From the NCBI GenBank assembly GCA_023251095.1, contig JAHEZL010000015.1, positions 49,803 through 113,802 of the forward strand: a stretch of DNA of 64,000 bases, in the 5' to 3' direction. The translations under genes were made by a program, and so were the position numbers. Each line of letters opens with the position of its first letter. Position 1 is the first letter of the stretch. Below, one piece after another: positions 38,222 to 47,628 of this stretch. The stretch is from Flavobacteriales bacterium. Its GTDB lineage: Bacteria > Bacteroidota > Bacteroidia > Flavobacteriales_C > GCA-002722245. The notes under the pieces were generated by a model. It was given only the letters and a program-made list of their open reading frames with translations, did no database searches and was not told the origin of the DNA.

Positions 38222-40204
38222 ATGAAAAATGTTTTGATTTTATTGACGGTATTTTTTGCCTCATTCAACCTGTCGGCGCAAACGGTAACGCTTCATAAGG
38301 ATTATGAAATGGAGCATTACGACTGGGAAGAAAATCCGGTTTTAAGTAAAATAACAGCAGAGGAAAGTAAATTCAACATTGTTTTTACCAAAGATTTTTT
38401 GGTTACAGAGTACGCCTATGTAGGCGAACTTTTTTATGAATTCAATACCGTTCACAAAAAAATAAAACTCAATACAGATGCGGGTGTGGAGATTTCTAAC
38501 AAGGTGTACATCTCTACTTATTATGGTGATGAGGTGCTGGGTTTAAAAGCGCGTTCTATCTCTAAAGACGGGAAGATTACAGTTTTCGACAGATCGAATA
38601 TTAAGAAAGTCGACAATTACGAAAATGCCGGTCCCTTCACCATTTTCGCTTTGGAAGGTGTTGAAGTGGGAAGCGAAGTGGAATATATGTATACCACTAA
38701 AGTGATGATGACGGATTTGAATTACGACTTTAAAATTTTCCAAAAAAATTATCCGGTTAAGAATTTACTTTTTGAATTTTATTATCCCGACCATCTTGAT
38801 TTTATCACTAAATCATACAATGGTTTGCCTGATGCTGTGACGGATACAAGTGTTGACGGGAAAATTAAAATGGTGGTGAAGGAAGATTATATCAACGCTG
38901 CTCCCGATGAAAAATATTCTCCGGAGGATGCAGCTTTACAGCGACTGGAATACAAGTTTCATAAAAATAATTCTACCGGTAAGGCTGCTGCAAACTCATG
39001 GGATGATGCGGCTAAATTTTACTACAAAAGAATGTATGAGCACGGCGATCCTGCCAAATACAAAGCAGAGGTAAAGGCGGTTAACAAAATGCTTAAAGCA
39101 TTAAACCTTGCCAACCTAAGCGAAGAAGAAAAAATCCGCAAGATTGAAGAGCACATCAAATCCTTTTTAATCAATCCCGAAACAAAATATCATGTGGTCA
39201 ACGAAATCATAAAAAATAAAGAAGCTTCGGCTTTCGGATTGATTCGTGTTTTTGCTTTTGCGCTCACTGCTGCGGGAATTGAACATCAGCCGGTGATTAC
39301 CAGCAATAAATTTGAAATTCCTTTTGACGGTGAATTTCCAACATGGCATTATCTGCAGAAATTTTTGATGTATTTCCCTAAGCACGATAAATTTCTTGCT
39401 CCGGGAGAAGTGAGTTACCGCTACGGATTAATTCCAAGTTCTTATGCTTATACCAACGGATTGTTTATTAAAGTAATTTCTCTCGGCGATTTGAAAAATG
39501 CTGTGGCAAGAATTGATTCTATAGGCGGTCCCGATGAAACTGTAAATTTCAGCGATTTGGATATTACAGTAAATTTCGGTGATTTCTCCGCTTGTAATAT
39601 GGATATCATTCATTCTGAAGGTGGATACTTTTCTCCGGGATATCACCAGTGGGTGAAAACGCAAAAGCAAGAAACCAAAGATGAATTTGCGGATGATTTA
39701 TTGAAGTTTGTGAGTGAAGATGCAGAAGTTAAAGAATATACTTTCGGTCCCGATAAAGGAGGTGATATTTTACAAAATCCTTTTATCGCAACAGGAAAAG
39801 TTCAGGCCAATTCTTTATTGGAGAAAGCGGGCAACAGATACATTTTCAATATCGGAAATGTGATCGGAAAACAAGTGGAGATGTATCAGGACACCAAACG
39901 TCAAACCGATATTGAGTTGGGCTATATACACGCGTACAACAGGGTTATTAAATTTACCGTGCCTGATGGTTATGTGGTTAAAAACATCAAGGATTTGTTG
40001 ATGGATGTGTATATGGAAGAAAACGGAAAAAGAATTTTAGCTTTTGAAGTTACTTATGTGGTGGAAGGCAATACTTACACCGTTACCATCCATGAGTATT
40101 ATAAAAAATTATATCTGCCGAAATCACAGATTGATCCTTTCAAAAAAGTGATTAACGCTGCTGCCGATTTCAATAAAAAACAATTGATCATAGAGAAAAA
40201 ATAA
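38222..40204 (+). CDS. Exported DUF3857 protein with degenerate transglutaminase-like domain
   Basis: 660 residues with a signal peptide (MKNVLILLTVFFASFNLSAQ). The overall layout matches the preceding gene: DUF3857-like beta domain, helical linker (LSEEEKIRKIEEHIKSFLIN), transglutaminase-like region and C-terminal beta domain. Where the neighbour has RYGDCKDM, this protein has IIKNKEASAFGLIRVF, so the nucleophilic cysteine is missing and the protein is probably not an enzyme. It could be a binding partner or scaffold. The spacing (2 bases after the previous gene, stop codon touching the next ATG) supports an operon. Confidence 0.85.
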   Translation: MKNVLILLTVFFASFNLSAQTVTLHKDYEMEHYDWEENPVLSKITAEESKFNIVFTKDFLVTEYAYVGELFYEFNTVHKKIKLNTDAGVEISNKVYISTYYGDEVLGLKARSISKDGKITVFDRSNIKKVDNYENAGPFTIFALEGVEVGSEVEYMYTTKVMMTDLNYDFKIFQKNYPVKNLLFEFYYPDHLDFITKSYNGLPDAVTDTSVDGKIKMVVKEDYINAAPDEKYSPEDAALQRLEYKFHKNNSTGKAAANSWDDAAKFYYKRMYEHGDPAKYKAEVKAVNKMLKALNLANLSEEEKIRKIEEHIKSFLINPETKYHVVNEIIKNKEASAFGLIRVFAFALTAAGIEHQPVITSNKFEIPFDGEFPTWHYLQKFLMYFPKHDKFLAPGEVSYRYGLIPSSYAYTNGLFIKVISLGDLKNAVARIDSIGGPDETVNFSDLDITVNFGDFSACNMDIIHSEGGYFSPGYHQWVKTQKQETKDEFADDLLKFVSEDAEVKEYTFGPDKGGDILQNPFIATGKVQANSLLEKAGNRYIFNIGNVIGKQVEMYQDTKRQTDIELGYIHAYNRVIKFTVPDGYVVKNIKDLLMDVYMEENGKRILAFEVTYVVEGNTYTVTIHEYYKKLYLPKSQIDPFKKVINAAADFNKKQLIIEKK

Positions 40205-40696
40205 ATGGAGAAAGCAGCTGAATATTGGATTGAAAGACTCCAGCTTCAGGCGCATCCCGAAGGCGGACATTTCAAAGAAAACTATCGTGCACAAAAAATG
40301 CACGGGGATAGAAATATCGCTACCAGCATTTATTTTTTATTGAAAAGCGGTGAAGTTTCGCATTTGCACCGACTCACTGCCGACGAGTTGTGGTACTATC
40401 ATTTTGGCGCTCCTTTAAAAGTAACGGTGATTGATTTGGACGGAAAATTATCCGAATATTTTGTGGGACCCGAATTGGAAAAAGGTCAGCAGCTGCAACT
40501 CATCATTCCCGCGGGAAGTATTTTCGGATCGGAAGTCATAGGAGATAAAAATAATTATTCTCTGGTGGGTTGTATGGTGAGTCCAGGCTTTGATTTTAAG
40601 GATTTTGAGCTTTTTACCACTTCCCAACTTTTAAAGATCTATCCTCAATATCCTCAACAAATTAATCGTCTGACAAAGGAAAAGTATTTATATTAG
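40205..40696 (+). CDS. Cupin-fold protein, DUF985 family
   Basis: 163 residues without a signal peptide, so cytoplasmic. The opening YWIERLQLQAHPEGGHFKENY and the body TSIYFLLKSGEVSHLHRL, ADELWYYHFGAPL and LQLIIPAGSIFGSEV are the DUF985 cupin pattern. His-containing metal ligands lie in SHLHRL and YYHFG. Members are of unknown function, possibly sugar- or small-molecule-related. It begins directly after the stop codon of the DUF3857 gene and ends 4 bases before the regulator gene, so it belongs to the same operon. Confidence 0.88.
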   Translation: MEKAAEYWIERLQLQAHPEGGHFKENYRAQKMHGDRNIATSIYFLLKSGEVSHLHRLTADELWYYHFGAPLKVTVIDLDGKLSEYFVGPELEKGQQLQLIIPAGSIFGSEVIGDKNNYSLVGCMVSPGFDFKDFELFTTSQLLKIYPQYPQQINRLTKEKYLY

Positions 40697-40700
40697 ACAG

Positions 40701-43484
40701 ATGAAGATGCGTTTTCTCACTCTGCTTATAGTACTCAACACCTGTGTAGCCTATGCTTTCACACCCGCTATGTATACCTATACCACTGCGGAATACGAAT
40801 TGCATCAGGAAAATTACAGCGCTGTTTTTGATGGTGGAGGCTTATTGTATGTTGCCAACGCTTATGGCTTGCTGGAATATGATGGCTATGAATGGAAAAA
40901 AATTCCGCTGCCCGATGGAAAAAGTCCAGTTTCCCTATGTTATACCGATAACAAAGTGTTTATAGGCGGTAACGATGAATTCGGTTATGTTGCTAAAAAT
41001 GCGTCGGGAATTTCTGTGTATCATTCTTTGGTTCATTTATTATCCGACAGCGCGAAAAAACAAATCGGCTGGCTGGACCACTGTGTGGAAGCCAACGGGA
41101 AGGTATATTTCGCCAATTTCGCTAATGTTTTTATTTACGATGGTACGGCAGTTTCAGTGATGAAACCAAAGCCAAAGGGTAAGTTTTTGAGCATTGAAAA
41201 TCAGGGCGGACAGTTGTATCTTTTTGAAAAAGGAAGAGGAATGGGTGTTTTTGAAAACACCGATATCGAATGGTGGGCAGGAGATATAGAAAATCTGGAA
41301 ATCAGAGGAGTAGAAAAAATTTCCTCGAAATTATATTATTTATATGCTTCCGACGGGGTATATAAATACAATGGAATGCATGCTGAACGCATTGAAAAAA
41401 CAGCCTTTTTGAGCAAATATGTGGTAAGCAATGTTATTGCCGACGGAAAGAAAAAAGTGTTGTGTACCGAGCTGGGCGGCGTATTTATTTTAGATGATCA
41501 GTTTGATGTGAAATATCATTTTGATCAAAGCAACAGCAAGCTCACCACCAATTATATTTACGCTGCGGCCGAAAACAAACAAGGCGATTTGTGTTTTGCA
41601 ACAGCCAACGGAATTACGCTGTTGAATTTAAGTTCGTCGGTTTCTAATGTGGATGTAAGTTCTCATTTGTACGGTGCAGGATATTCTTCTTTATTGGTAG
41701 GAGATACCATGTATTTAGGCACTTCTCAGGGCTTGTTTTATGCGCCGCACTGGAAGGCGAAAGGAGAAAAGCACTTTGAAAAAATCGCGGAAGTAAAGGC
41801 TTACGTTTATGATATTCATTTGCAAAACGGAAATCTTTTTTGCGGAAATCGTGCCGATGTTTATCAGATAAATGGCACTTCAGTTAAAATCATTTCTCCC
41901 GAAAGTGCCCGTGGTGCCTGGGGTCTTCATTCGGTTCCAAACAGAAAAGATATTTTTTTAGTTGGTACTTATTCCGGAATTGATGTGTATCGTTTTGAAA
42001 ACAAACAATGGAAATTTTCCAATAAAATAGAGGGATATAATTTCCCCGGAAGAAATTTTGAATTTGATACCGAGGGAAATATATGGGTAGCGAGTGGGTT
42101 GGCCGGATTGTTCAAACTATCAGTAAATACAGAGTATTCCAAAGTTTTAAAAAGCAAAGAGTTTTGTGAAGAACTGAAAGTAAAAAAAGATTATTTCATT
42201 GAATTGATCAAAAGCGGAAATGAAATTTTGGTTTCTTCTTATGATGGAATTTATAAAGTGGAAAAAGGTGCTTTAGCGAAAGATGCACAAATGAATTCTA
42301 TAGGATTAGCTTTTGAGCGCATCAGAAAAATCAACAACGATTTAATTTACACCGTTCAGAAAAGAATGCCCGTTGTTTTGAAAAAAACGGAGAAAGGATT
42401 TGTCATCGACAGCGCGCATATTTTAAACAACATTAAAATTGAACTCATTGGAAATTCGGAGCTCATTGATCAGTTTTCACCCGAAGAGTATATTGTTGGA
42501 ACACCTGATGGATTCATCATTGCAAACAATGTGTCGCCAAAAAAATATTATGGAAAAATTGCTCTGAGAAAAATTCAGAATATTTATTCCGACAGTTTAG
42601 TAAACATTGAAAACGCAATTTCATTCAACGATAATAATCTCCGTTTCACTTTTGCTTATTCTCCGCTGGAAAGATTTTATTCTTTGGAATGGTACGCCAT
42701 GCTTCAGGAAGATGGAAAAGAAGGTGTTTGGCAAAAAATCGATAAAGCGCATTTCAAAGAGTTTTCCAATTTGAAAGAAGGGGATTATACTTTCCGTTTG
42801 AAAGTGGTTTGCCGTTATACTACTCTCGACGAAACGGCAGTGACCTTTACTATTCTTCCGCCTTGGTACAGAAGCACGCTCGCTAAAATTATTTATTTCC
42901 TGTTGTTGTTATTCGGGGGATATTTGATTTATAAGTTCAATCAGGTCCGCATGAAAAAACTGGCTGAAAAAATGACAGCCGAAAAAGAAAAAGAATTATT
43001 GGTTCAGGAAAAAGAATTCAAAGCGGAAATCCTCAAAAAAGAATTACAGGAAAAAGAAACAGAGATGTCGTACATGGCGCTCAACTACAGTCAGAAAAAA
43101 GATTTGCTGGAGCATGTGAGCGACAAGATGAATGACCTGCTCACCAAGCTGGATGACCCTCGTGCACTGCGTGCCGAGATAAAAGGATTGGAATATTCAC
43201 TCAATAATTCTGAAGGCGACGAAGAGAAAAAATGGAATGAATTTCAAATTCTCTTTAATAAAGAACACAACGATTATCTGGATAAAATAAAAGCAATGGA
43301 TCCTAAAATCAAGGAATCCATGCTCCTCATGTGCGTGTATATCCGCATGGGAAAAAGCAACAAGGACATTTGTAATCTTATCAATATTTCCATCACTGCG
43401 CTGGATAAGCGTAAATCCCGCTTGCGTGAGAAATTCAATGTGCCGGAGGAAGTAACATTGAATGAGTTTTTGAGATTGTTGTAG
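40701..43484 (+). CDS. Membrane-anchored propeller/triple-tyrosine regulator with C-terminal HTH
   Basis: 927 residues. Signal peptide (MKMRFLTLLIVLNTCVAYAF), then a large beta-propeller of the two-component-regulator type (to about 640), a triple-tyrosine-like Ig domain (LRFTFAYSPLERFYSLEWY to YTTLDETAVTFTILPPWY), one membrane helix (about 728-746), a cytoplasmic coiled coil (EKEKELLVQEKEFKAEILKK region) and a LuxR-type helix-turn-helix (MGKSNKDICNLINISITALDKRKSRLREKF). There is no kinase or receiver domain, so a periplasmic signal would be passed straight to DNA binding. It is the last gene of the MORN/DUF3857 operon. A paralogue lies at 44692-47484. Confidence 0.92.
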   Translation: MKMRFLTLLIVLNTCVAYAFTPAMYTYTTAEYELHQENYSAVFDGGGLLYVANAYGLLEYDGYEWKKIPLPDGKSPVSLCYTDNKVFIGGNDEFGYVAKNASGISVYHSLVHLLSDSAKKQIGWLDHCVEANGKVYFANFANVFIYDGTAVSVMKPKPKGKFLSIENQGGQLYLFEKGRGMGVFENTDIEWWAGDIENLEIRGVEKISSKLYYLYASDGVYKYNGMHAERIEKTAFLSKYVVSNVIADGKKKVLCTELGGVFILDDQFDVKYHFDQSNSKLTTNYIYAAAENKQGDLCFATANGITLLNLSSSVSNVDVSSHLYGAGYSSLLVGDTMYLGTSQGLFYAPHWKAKGEKHFEKIAEVKAYVYDIHLQNGNLFCGNRADVYQINGTSVKIISPESARGAWGLHSVPNRKDIFLVGTYSGIDVYRFENKQWKFSNKIEGYNFPGRNFEFDTEGNIWVASGLAGLFKLSVNTEYSKVLKSKEFCEELKVKKDYFIELIKSGNEILVSSYDGIYKVEKGALAKDAQMNSIGLAFERIRKINNDLIYTVQKRMPVVLKKTEKGFVIDSAHILNNIKIELIGNSELIDQFSPEEYIVGTPDGFIIANNVSPKKYYGKIALRKIQNIYSDSLVNIENAISFNDNNLRFTFAYSPLERFYSLEWYAMLQEDGKEGVWQKIDKAHFKEFSNLKEGDYTFRLKVVCRYTTLDETAVTFTILPPWYRSTLAKIIYFLLLLFGGYLIYKFNQVRMKKLAEKMTAEKEKELLVQEKEFKAEILKKELQEKETEMSYMALNYSQKKDLLEHVSDKMNDLLTKLDDPRALRAEIKGLEYSLNNSEGDEEKKWNEFQILFNKEHNDYLDKIKAMDPKIKESMLLMCVYIRMGKSNKDICNLINISITALDKRKSRLREKFNVPEEVTLNEFLRLL

Positions 43485-43490
43485 TCCCAT

Positions 43491-43533
43491 TCGTCATTGC
43501 GATAATTTTTGTACTCAAAAATTGAAGCAATCC
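43491..43533. repeat. Short interspersed repeat-like sequence with hairpin
   Basis: TCGTCATTGCGAT and GAAGCAATCC flank a perfect hairpin AATTTTTG (43504-43511) / CAAAAATT (43516-43523). The pattern CGTCATTGCGA...GAAGCAATCC resembles a short palindromic repeat frequent in Bacteroidota. It lies just after the regulator stop codon. Confidence 0.55.
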
Positions 43534-43624
43534 TATTTCGAATAAAATCCCATCCTTAAAAGGTTTTAGATAAAGCAATAAACCGCTGACTAAAGACTGA
43601 CATCCCCGCCTTTTTTTCTAAAAA

Positions 43625-43685
43625 GCACTGACAATAACTCGTCAAACCAGAGAATCAAGAATCGAACTTGTTATAGCTGTAACAA
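43625..43685 (+). promoter_or_regulatory. Candidate operator region of the GEVED cargo gene
   Basis: GCACTGACAA at 43625-43634 is 91 bases before the ATG, and the dyad TTGTTA..TAACAA spans 43668-43685. A second CTGACA is at 43597-43602. The same decamer, and a TTGTT(A/G)TAG block, recur at nearly the same distances before the gene at 47629. Confidence 0.4.
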
Positions 43686-43715
43686 CTATAAACTTACTTT
43701 CTAAACTAAAAAACC

Positions 43716-44537
43716 ATGAAAAAAATTAACACGCTTTTATTTTCCGCAATCATTGGAATTTCCTCTGTATCGGGACAATCTACTAATCCTTCTCCTTATT
43801 GTGCGGCTCGGTATACGCCCGGATTTCAGATGGATTTGTCTCAATATATTTCCAGTGTTTCCATTGGCACATGGATAAATAATTCAGGCACATCACCATG
43901 CGCCGCTCCTCATTATATTTATTATAGCAATGTAAATCCCACTACATTGATACGAGGAAACAGCTACACCATTAATATAACACACGATGCCGGCTCGGTA
44001 CATGGTGTTGCGGCCTGGATTGATTTCAACAATGATCATGATTTTGATGATGCCAATGAGGAACTGGGACAGGGTGGTGGAACATATGGTACAACATTGA
44101 GGAGTTTCAATTTCACTGTTCCGGCAGATGCAAATACAGGAACATTAAGGATGAGGGTAAGAACTTACCAGGATGATTTTCATCCAAGCTCACCTGTTGT
44201 TCCCTGCCGCTGGATGGATAACACTACACCTACGGATTATGCCAATGGAGAAGCCGAGGATTATAATGTAATTGTTAGTGCTGTTACCGGTATTGAAAAA
44301 AATGAGGGATCTGATGAGCTTGTGCTTTTTCCCAATCCAATGACCAATTCTTTAGGCATTAAAAATTCAGGGAATAAGGAAATCAGCACTATTAAAATTT
44401 ACAGTGTATTGGGAGGAGAAGTTCAAAGTGCAATAACAAACAATATTGATGTCAGTGCTCTAAATACAGGTGTTTACTTCGTTTCTGTTGTTTTTAAAGA
44501 CGGAGCATCTATGACGCAAAAAGTGATTAAAGAATAA
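43716..44537 (+). CDS. Secreted GEVED-domain protein with T9SS type A sorting domain
   Basis: 273 residues: signal peptide (MKKINTLLFSAIIGISSVSG), a GEVED domain (WIDFNNDHDFDDANEELG, LRMRVRTYQ, ending NGEAEDYNVIV) and a C-terminal sorting domain (LVLFPNPMTNSLGIKNSG, LNTGVYFVSVVF, QKVIKE). GEVED domains are common in secreted Bacteroidota proteins, often with adhesive or hydrolytic partners. Here the domain makes up nearly the whole mature protein. It sits between two paralogous membrane-anchored regulators and has its own spacer and terminator, so it is a plausible target of one of them. Confidence 0.9.
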   Translation: MKKINTLLFSAIIGISSVSGQSTNPSPYCAARYTPGFQMDLSQYISSVSIGTWINNSGTSPCAAPHYIYYSNVNPTTLIRGNSYTINITHDAGSVHGVAAWIDFNNDHDFDDANEELGQGGGTYGTTLRSFNFTVPADANTGTLRMRVRTYQDDFHPSSPVVPCRWMDNTTPTDYANGEAEDYNVIVSAVTGIEKNEGSDELVLFPNPMTNSLGIKNSGNKEISTIKIYSVLGGEVQSAITNNIDVSALNTGVYFVSVVFKDGASMTQKVIKE

Positions 44538-44561
44538 AGGCATTTTTCTTTAATAATACCC

Positions 44562-44590
44562 AACGTGCGGAGAAATCCGCACGTTTTTTC
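44562..44590 (+). terminator. Intrinsic terminator after the GEVED gene
   Basis: The perfect 10-base stem AACGTGCGGA (44562-44571) / TCCGCACGTT (44576-44585) with loop GAAA is followed by T residues. Confidence 0.9.
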
Positions 44591-44617
44591 TGTGATACAT
44601 TTTATGGCATTTTCCTT

Positions 44618-44625
44618 TATATTTG
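44618..44625 (+). promoter_or_regulatory. Probable -7 element of the second propeller regulator
   Basis: TATATTTG fits the TAnnTTTG consensus and lies 66 bases before the chosen ATG at 44692, downstream of the terminator. No TTG at the expected distance. Confidence 0.45.
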
Positions 44626-44691
44626 CTTGACTGTAACAATCTAAGTATATTGTTTACACACGACACAAAACACACACATTTAAGATTTGCC

Positions 44692-47484
44692 ATGAAGTTG
44701 AAGTTATTAAGTGTAATCGCTTTATTAAATGCCTGCCTTGCTTTTGCCTTCACTCCAGCTATTTATACTTATACCACTAAAGAATATGACGGTAGGCAAG
44801 ACAACACCAGCGCTGTGTTTGACGGCGAAGGATTGTTGTATGTTGCCAATGCTTACGGAGTATTGGAATACGACGGATACAAATGGATAAAAATTCCTTT
44901 GCCCGACGGGAAGAGTCCGGTTTCACTGTGTGTTTACGACAAAAAAATATTCGTCGGAGGAAATGATGAAATAGGATATGTATCTCGGGATGAAGCAGGA
45001 GTATCGGCTTATCATTCATTGTTGCCGTTGCTTGCCGACTCTTTGAAAAAACAAATCGGCTGGATGACTTACTGCGTTGAATCGGGCGGAAAAGTTTATT
45101 TCGTTACCGATCAGCGCATGTTTGTGTACGACGGGAAAACCCTTACAATGATGAAGCCGCGAACAGGTGGTAAATTTTCTTATTTGGGAAAATTCAACAA
45201 CCAGTTGTATCTCTTTGAAAAAGGAAGAGGTTTGGGTGTTTTTGAAAACGAAAATATTATTTGGCTGGAAGGAGAAATAAAAAATCTGGAAGTGCGCGGC
45301 ATTGAAAAAATGACGTCGAAATTGTACTATTTATATGCTACCGACGGCATTTATAAATTTGATGGCCTTCATGCGGAACGATTGGAGAAAACAGCCTTTT
45401 TAGCCAAGGAAGTCATCACGAGAGTAATTGTTGAAGGAGGAGAAAAAGTATTGTGCACCGAGCTGGGAGGTTTGTATATTTTAGATGATCAGTTTGATTT
45501 GAAATATCATTTTGATCAAAGCAACAGCAAGCTCACCACCAATTATATTTATGGCGCTGCACAAAACAAACAGGGCGATTTGTGCTTGGCTACCGACAAT
45601 GGAATTTCCATTTTGAATTTGAGTTCTTCGGTGTCGAATGTGGACATCACCTCTAATTTATATGGCGCGGGATTGTCTTCTTTATTGGTAGGAGACACCA
45701 TGTATCTCGGTACTTCTCAGGGATTGTTTTATGCCCTTCACTGGAAATTGAAAGGAGAAAAAAGATTTATAAAAATTCCTGGAGTTAAAGCTTTTGTATA
45801 CGATATCCATTTGCAAAACGGCGCTTTGTTTTGCGGTAACCGCTCAGATGTTTACAAGATCACAGGCACTACTGCCACCGTAATTTCTCCCGAAAGCAAT
45901 CGCGGAGCCTGGGGTTTACATTCTGTTCCGGGAAGACCTGATATTTTTTTAGTGGGCACTTATTCGGGAATTGATGTGTATCAGTACACCGATTATGAAT
46001 GGCTCTTCTCCAATGAAATTGCGGGCTACAATTTGCCGGCAATGAATCTGGAACTCGACGATAAAGGAAATATCTGGGTGGGTAGCGGCTTATCGGGATT
46101 TTTTAAACTGGACGTGGACGATGATTTTTCTAAAGTTGTTTCTACCGAAGAATTTTGCGCAAAATTCGGTGTGAAAAAAGATTATTTTATTGATCTCATT
46201 AAAGTGGACAATACCATTTTAGTGTCGTCGCACGGCGGATTGTATAAGGTGGAGAATGGAACTTTGGTGAAAGATGAAGCGCTGAATTCTTTGGGTTTGC
46301 CTTTCGAGCGCATCAGAAAAATCAACAACAATCTCATTTACACCATTCAGAATACAACACCTATTGTTTTGAAAAAAAGTGCAAAAGGTTTTGTGATCGA
46401 CACCTCTCATATTTTAAATAACATCAAAGTGGAGTTGATAGGAAACTCAGAGCTGATTGATAAATTTTCGCAACAGGAATACATTGTCGGTACTCCCGAA
46501 GGCTTTATTGTAGCCAACAATGCCACACCAAAAAAATACTATGGTAAAATTTCACTGCGACAAATTCAGAATATTTATTCGGATAGTTTAGTGAAAATAA
46601 ATTCCGAGAAGGGCATCGTCATTCCATTTCACGACAACAACTTACGCTTCACCTTTTCTTATTCTCCGCTGGAAAGATTTTACGATATGGAATGGTACGC
46701 CATGCTGGAAGAAGATGGAAAAGGAGTGTGGATGAAAGTGGAAAATGCGCATGTGAAAGAGTTTTCCAACTTGCAGGAAGGCGATTATACTTTTCGTTTG
46801 AAAGTGGTTTGTCGTTATACTACACTGGATGAAACAGCTGTAGCTTTTACGGTTTTGCCGCCATGGTACAGAACCACGCTGGCTAAAATTATTTATTTCT
46901 TATTGCTCTTAGGCGGAGGATATATGGCTTATCGTTTTTCACAACGCCGTTTGGAAAAAGTGACCGATAAAATGACGGAGGAAAAAGAAACGGAATTGTT
47001 GGCGCAAGGCAATGAATTCAAAGCCGAGTTATTGAAAAAAGAATTGCAGGAAAAAGAAAATGAAATTTCTTTCATGGCCCTTAATTACAGTCAGAAAAGG
47101 GAATTGATGGAAAGTGTGAGCGATAAGCTCAATGATTTATTGAGCAAGCTGGATGATCCGCGCGCATTAAGAGTGGAAATAAAAGGTGTGATCAATTCAC
47201 TCAACAATTCCGAAGGCGACGAAGAATTAAAATGGCAGGAATTCCAAATTCATTTCAATAAGGAACACAATCATTTTCTTGAAAAAATAAAGGAGATGGA
47301 TCCTAAAATCAAGGAATCGGTTTTATTGATGTGTACTTATATCCGCATGGGAAAAAGCAATAAAGACATTTGTAATCTGCTCAATATTTCCATCAACGCT
47401 TTGGATAAACGCAAGTCGAGATTGCGTGAAAAATTCCTGATCCCTGAAGAGATCACTGTGAATGAATATTTGAGGCAGTTGTAG
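44692..47484 (+). CDS. Membrane-anchored propeller/triple-tyrosine regulator with C-terminal HTH (paralogue)
   Basis: 930 residues from the ATG at 44692. Earlier in-frame codons exist, but this start gives the signal peptide MKLKLLSVIALLNACLAFAF and follows the -7 element. The architecture equals that of the protein at 40701: propeller, triple-tyrosine-like domain, membrane helix near 730, coiled coil and LuxR-type HTH (MGKSNKDICNLLNISINALDKRKSRLREKF). The HTH recognition region differs at few positions, so both may bind similar DNA. Local DNA identity is very high in places (around 41500 versus 45485). The gene stands alone with its own promoter and is followed by a 1,497-residue secreted protein. 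Confidence 0.92.
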   Translation: MKLKLLSVIALLNACLAFAFTPAIYTYTTKEYDGRQDNTSAVFDGEGLLYVANAYGVLEYDGYKWIKIPLPDGKSPVSLCVYDKKIFVGGNDEIGYVSRDEAGVSAYHSLLPLLADSLKKQIGWMTYCVESGGKVYFVTDQRMFVYDGKTLTMMKPRTGGKFSYLGKFNNQLYLFEKGRGLGVFENENIIWLEGEIKNLEVRGIEKMTSKLYYLYATDGIYKFDGLHAERLEKTAFLAKEVITRVIVEGGEKVLCTELGGLYILDDQFDLKYHFDQSNSKLTTNYIYGAAQNKQGDLCLATDNGISILNLSSSVSNVDITSNLYGAGLSSLLVGDTMYLGTSQGLFYALHWKLKGEKRFIKIPGVKAFVYDIHLQNGALFCGNRSDVYKITGTTATVISPESNRGAWGLHSVPGRPDIFLVGTYSGIDVYQYTDYEWLFSNEIAGYNLPAMNLELDDKGNIWVGSGLSGFFKLDVDDDFSKVVSTEEFCAKFGVKKDYFIDLIKVDNTILVSSHGGLYKVENGTLVKDEALNSLGLPFERIRKINNNLIYTIQNTTPIVLKKSAKGFVIDTSHILNNIKVELIGNSELIDKFSQQEYIVGTPEGFIVANNATPKKYYGKISLRQIQNIYSDSLVKINSEKGIVIPFHDNNLRFTFSYSPLERFYDMEWYAMLEEDGKGVWMKVENAHVKEFSNLQEGDYTFRLKVVCRYTTLDETAVAFTVLPPWYRTTLAKIIYFLLLLGGGYMAYRFSQRRLEKVTDKMTEEKETELLAQGNEFKAELLKKELQEKENEISFMALNYSQKRELMESVSDKLNDLLSKLDDPRALRVEIKGVINSLNNSEGDEELKWQEFQIHFNKEHNHFLEKIKEMDPKIKESVLLMCTYIRMGKSNKDICNLLNISINALDKRKSRLREKFLIPEEITVNEYLRQL

Positions 47485-47538
47485 TTCGCCCCCCTTTCCC
47501 GGACCTTTTCCTAAAACCTAATGTATTCGGGCTACGTA

Positions 47539-47616
47539 GCACTGACAAAACCCTGACATGCATTTCCGTTTATTGATCGAGATTGTTGTAGGATGTATAT
47601 TCATAATCCCTACAAC
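47539..47616 (+). promoter_or_regulatory. Candidate operator region of the large secreted-protein gene
   Basis: GCACTGACAA at 47539-47548 is 90 bases before the ATG, with a second CTGACA at 47553-47558. The inverted repeat GTTGTAGG (47585-47592) / CCTACAAC (47609-47616) lies near the expected promoter. The arrangement matches that before the GEVED gene. Confidence 0.4.
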
Positions 47617-47628
47617 TGAGTAACTGCT

